Below, in pieces: positions 63,542 to 64,000 of a DNA stretch of 64,000 nucleotides. A model generated the notes under the pieces. That model did not search any database. It saw only the letters and a program-made list of their open reading frames with translations, and was not told the origin of the DNA. Each line of letters opens with the position of its first letter. The stretch's first letter is position 1. This DNA comes from Planococcus plakortidis (GTDB taxonomy: Bacteria > Bacillota > Bacilli > Bacillales_A > Planococcaceae), in contig NZ_CP016539.2 of NCBI RefSeq assembly GCF_001687605.2, positions 650,501 through 714,500 on the forward strand, written 5' to 3'. The position numbers were made by a program, and so were the translations under genes.

Positions 63542-63648
63542 CTTCTTATCTCTCAAGCGATTCGCTTGCTGGATTTGGCACAGTACTCGAAAAGAGTCCG
63601 CTGCCGAGGTTTCGTAGGGCCAATCCCTCCACCTCTCATGATAAGAAT
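63542..63648 (-). promoter_or_regulatory. SAM riboswitch (S-box, SAM-I)
   Basis: Minus-strand 5' to 3': TTCTTATCATGAGAGGTGGA (P1 strand and J), GGGATTGGCCCTACGAAACC, TCGGCAGCGGAC, TCGAGTACTGTGCCAAATCC, AGCAAGCGAATCGCTTGAGA and GATAAGAAG closing P1. These are the conserved S-box blocks (AGAGxGGTGGAGGGA-TGGCCCTATGAARCC-GGCAACC-like ... GGTGCCAAWTCC). High SAM should stop transcription of the ABC operon. Confidence 0.92.
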
Positions 63649-63808
63649 GTATTAACTATTCAGCTATATTAGAACCATACCATCGACATTTAATTAGGTC
63701 AATATGTATTCCTATATATTTAGTGGGTTTTATTTTTTGAAAACATTTGAAGTATATAGCTGCTCTGATTTACGTGAATTGTGTTGTGGAATAAGGTGCT
63801 TGGTTCGT
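63649..63808. promoter_or_regulatory. AT-rich intergenic region between riboswitch operon and VWA gene
   Basis: About 160 bp with no ORF; it must hold the promoter of the S-box operon on the minus strand. No sequence matches the repeat family core. Confidence 0.4.
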
Positions 63809-63838
63809 AAAAGGTCGCTTTCGAAGCGACCTTTTTTC
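63809..63838. terminator. Terminator-like hairpin before the VWA gene
   Basis: AAAAGGTCGCTTTCGAAGCG then ACCTTTTTTC, a 10-bp stem with a 4-base loop and T run, 54 bp before the VWA gene start. It may be a leader attenuator or the left-over end of a lost upstream gene. Confidence 0.65.
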
Positions 63839-63891
63839 TATGCGAAAATCGTATCCTTGGGGTAGCAAGTAACCCAAAGGAGGAAACGAAG

Positions 63892-64000
63892 ATGAAAAAT
63901 GAAACGACGGAATTGGTATTTATTCTCGACAAGAGCGGCTCGATGGCGGGGCTGGAACAAGATACGATCGGCGGCTTCAATGCCTTGATCGACAAGCAGC
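63892..64000 (+). CDS. VWA-domain protein (3' part outside the window)
   Basis: ATG 63892 with AAAGGAGG at good spacing. The 36 residues seen (NETTELVFILDKSGSMAGLE, then QDTIGGFNALIDKQ) contain the MIDAS metal motif DxSGSM of the von Willebrand factor A fold. Cytosolic bacterial VWA proteins of this kind often occur alone or with tellurium-resistance or chaperone genes. Only the beginning is visible. Confidence 0.8.
   Translation, partial: MKNETTELVFILDKSGSMAGLEQDTIGGFNALIDKQ

Overview
The window looks like chromosomal DNA of a low-to-moderate GC Gram-positive bacterium of the Bacillota. Planococcaceae (Planococcus or a close relative) is my best guess, but this is inference from gene content and style. 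The supporting signs are strong GGAGG-type ribosome binding sites, candidate sigma-B promoters, an S-box (SAM) riboswitch, a probable GlpP/CcpA-controlled glpK leader, a YfiT/BstA-type bacillithiol transferase, YfkAB, and many intrinsic terminators. No tRNA, rRNA, CRISPR array or intact transposase gene was seen.

Layout. 1-6.5 kb: the tail of an unknown gene, then a five-gene operon with an XRE/cupin regulator, hydantoinase/oxoprolinase subunits HyuA and HyuB, a small cupin and an NCS1 permease (uptake and opening of a cyclic amide or purine-like compound). 6.5-18.3 kb: an AT-rich accessory island rich in nuclease and defence genes. It holds a GIY-YIG/DUF2075 nuclease-helicase, a CoiA-like zinc protein (possibly frameshifted), a Gabija pair (GajA OLD nuclease and GajB UvrD helicase), an HNH-like protein, a PD-(D/E)XK-like protein, a DUF4011-type helicase remnant, a small DUF7669-like protein and a membrane-anchored Mrr-like endonuclease. 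Four MITE-like inverted-repeat elements punctuate it, and gene remnants abut most of them. 18.3-19.2 kb: a DUF4839 lipoprotein gene split by an in-frame stop. 19.3-26.8 kb, minus strand: a catabolic operon with an RpiR regulator, M20 and M28 peptidases, an Old Yellow Enzyme, a ketopantoate-reductase-like enzyme, a 46-aa symporter accessory peptide and an SSS symporter. Two of its genes are frameshifted in short G runs. 27-38 kb: a PQQ-type sugar dehydrogenase lipoprotein, a sigma-B-type 60-aa protein, YfkAB, an FAD monooxygenase, an SDR remnant, a SWIM protein, an FAD oxidase/half-MFS pair, and unknowns. 38-61 kb: mostly single-gene housekeeping and stress units, ending in glpK and a macro-domain protein. 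61-63.7 kb, minus strand: a SAM-riboswitch-controlled polar amino-acid ABC importer. The start of a VWA-domain gene closes the window.

The most unusual feature is a family of interspersed repeats built on the core TCCCTGTG-N5-CACAATT. It appears in two forms. One is an 87-bp head-to-tail doublet with a constant 65-bp period; eight copies lie between 39 and 57 kb, all in the same orientation, and several are followed directly by an intrinsic terminator. The other is a MITE-like element of about 100-160 bp with the core as terminal inverted repeats and, in most copies, a terminator hairpin inside. In the island and at 33.2 kb these elements sit at the edges of truncated genes, which suggests that they mediate deletions or gene shuffling.

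Three separate genes are broken by exactly one missing G in a short G run. This could be real decay or a systematic homopolymer error in the assembly, and it should be checked before the genes are treated as pseudogenes.
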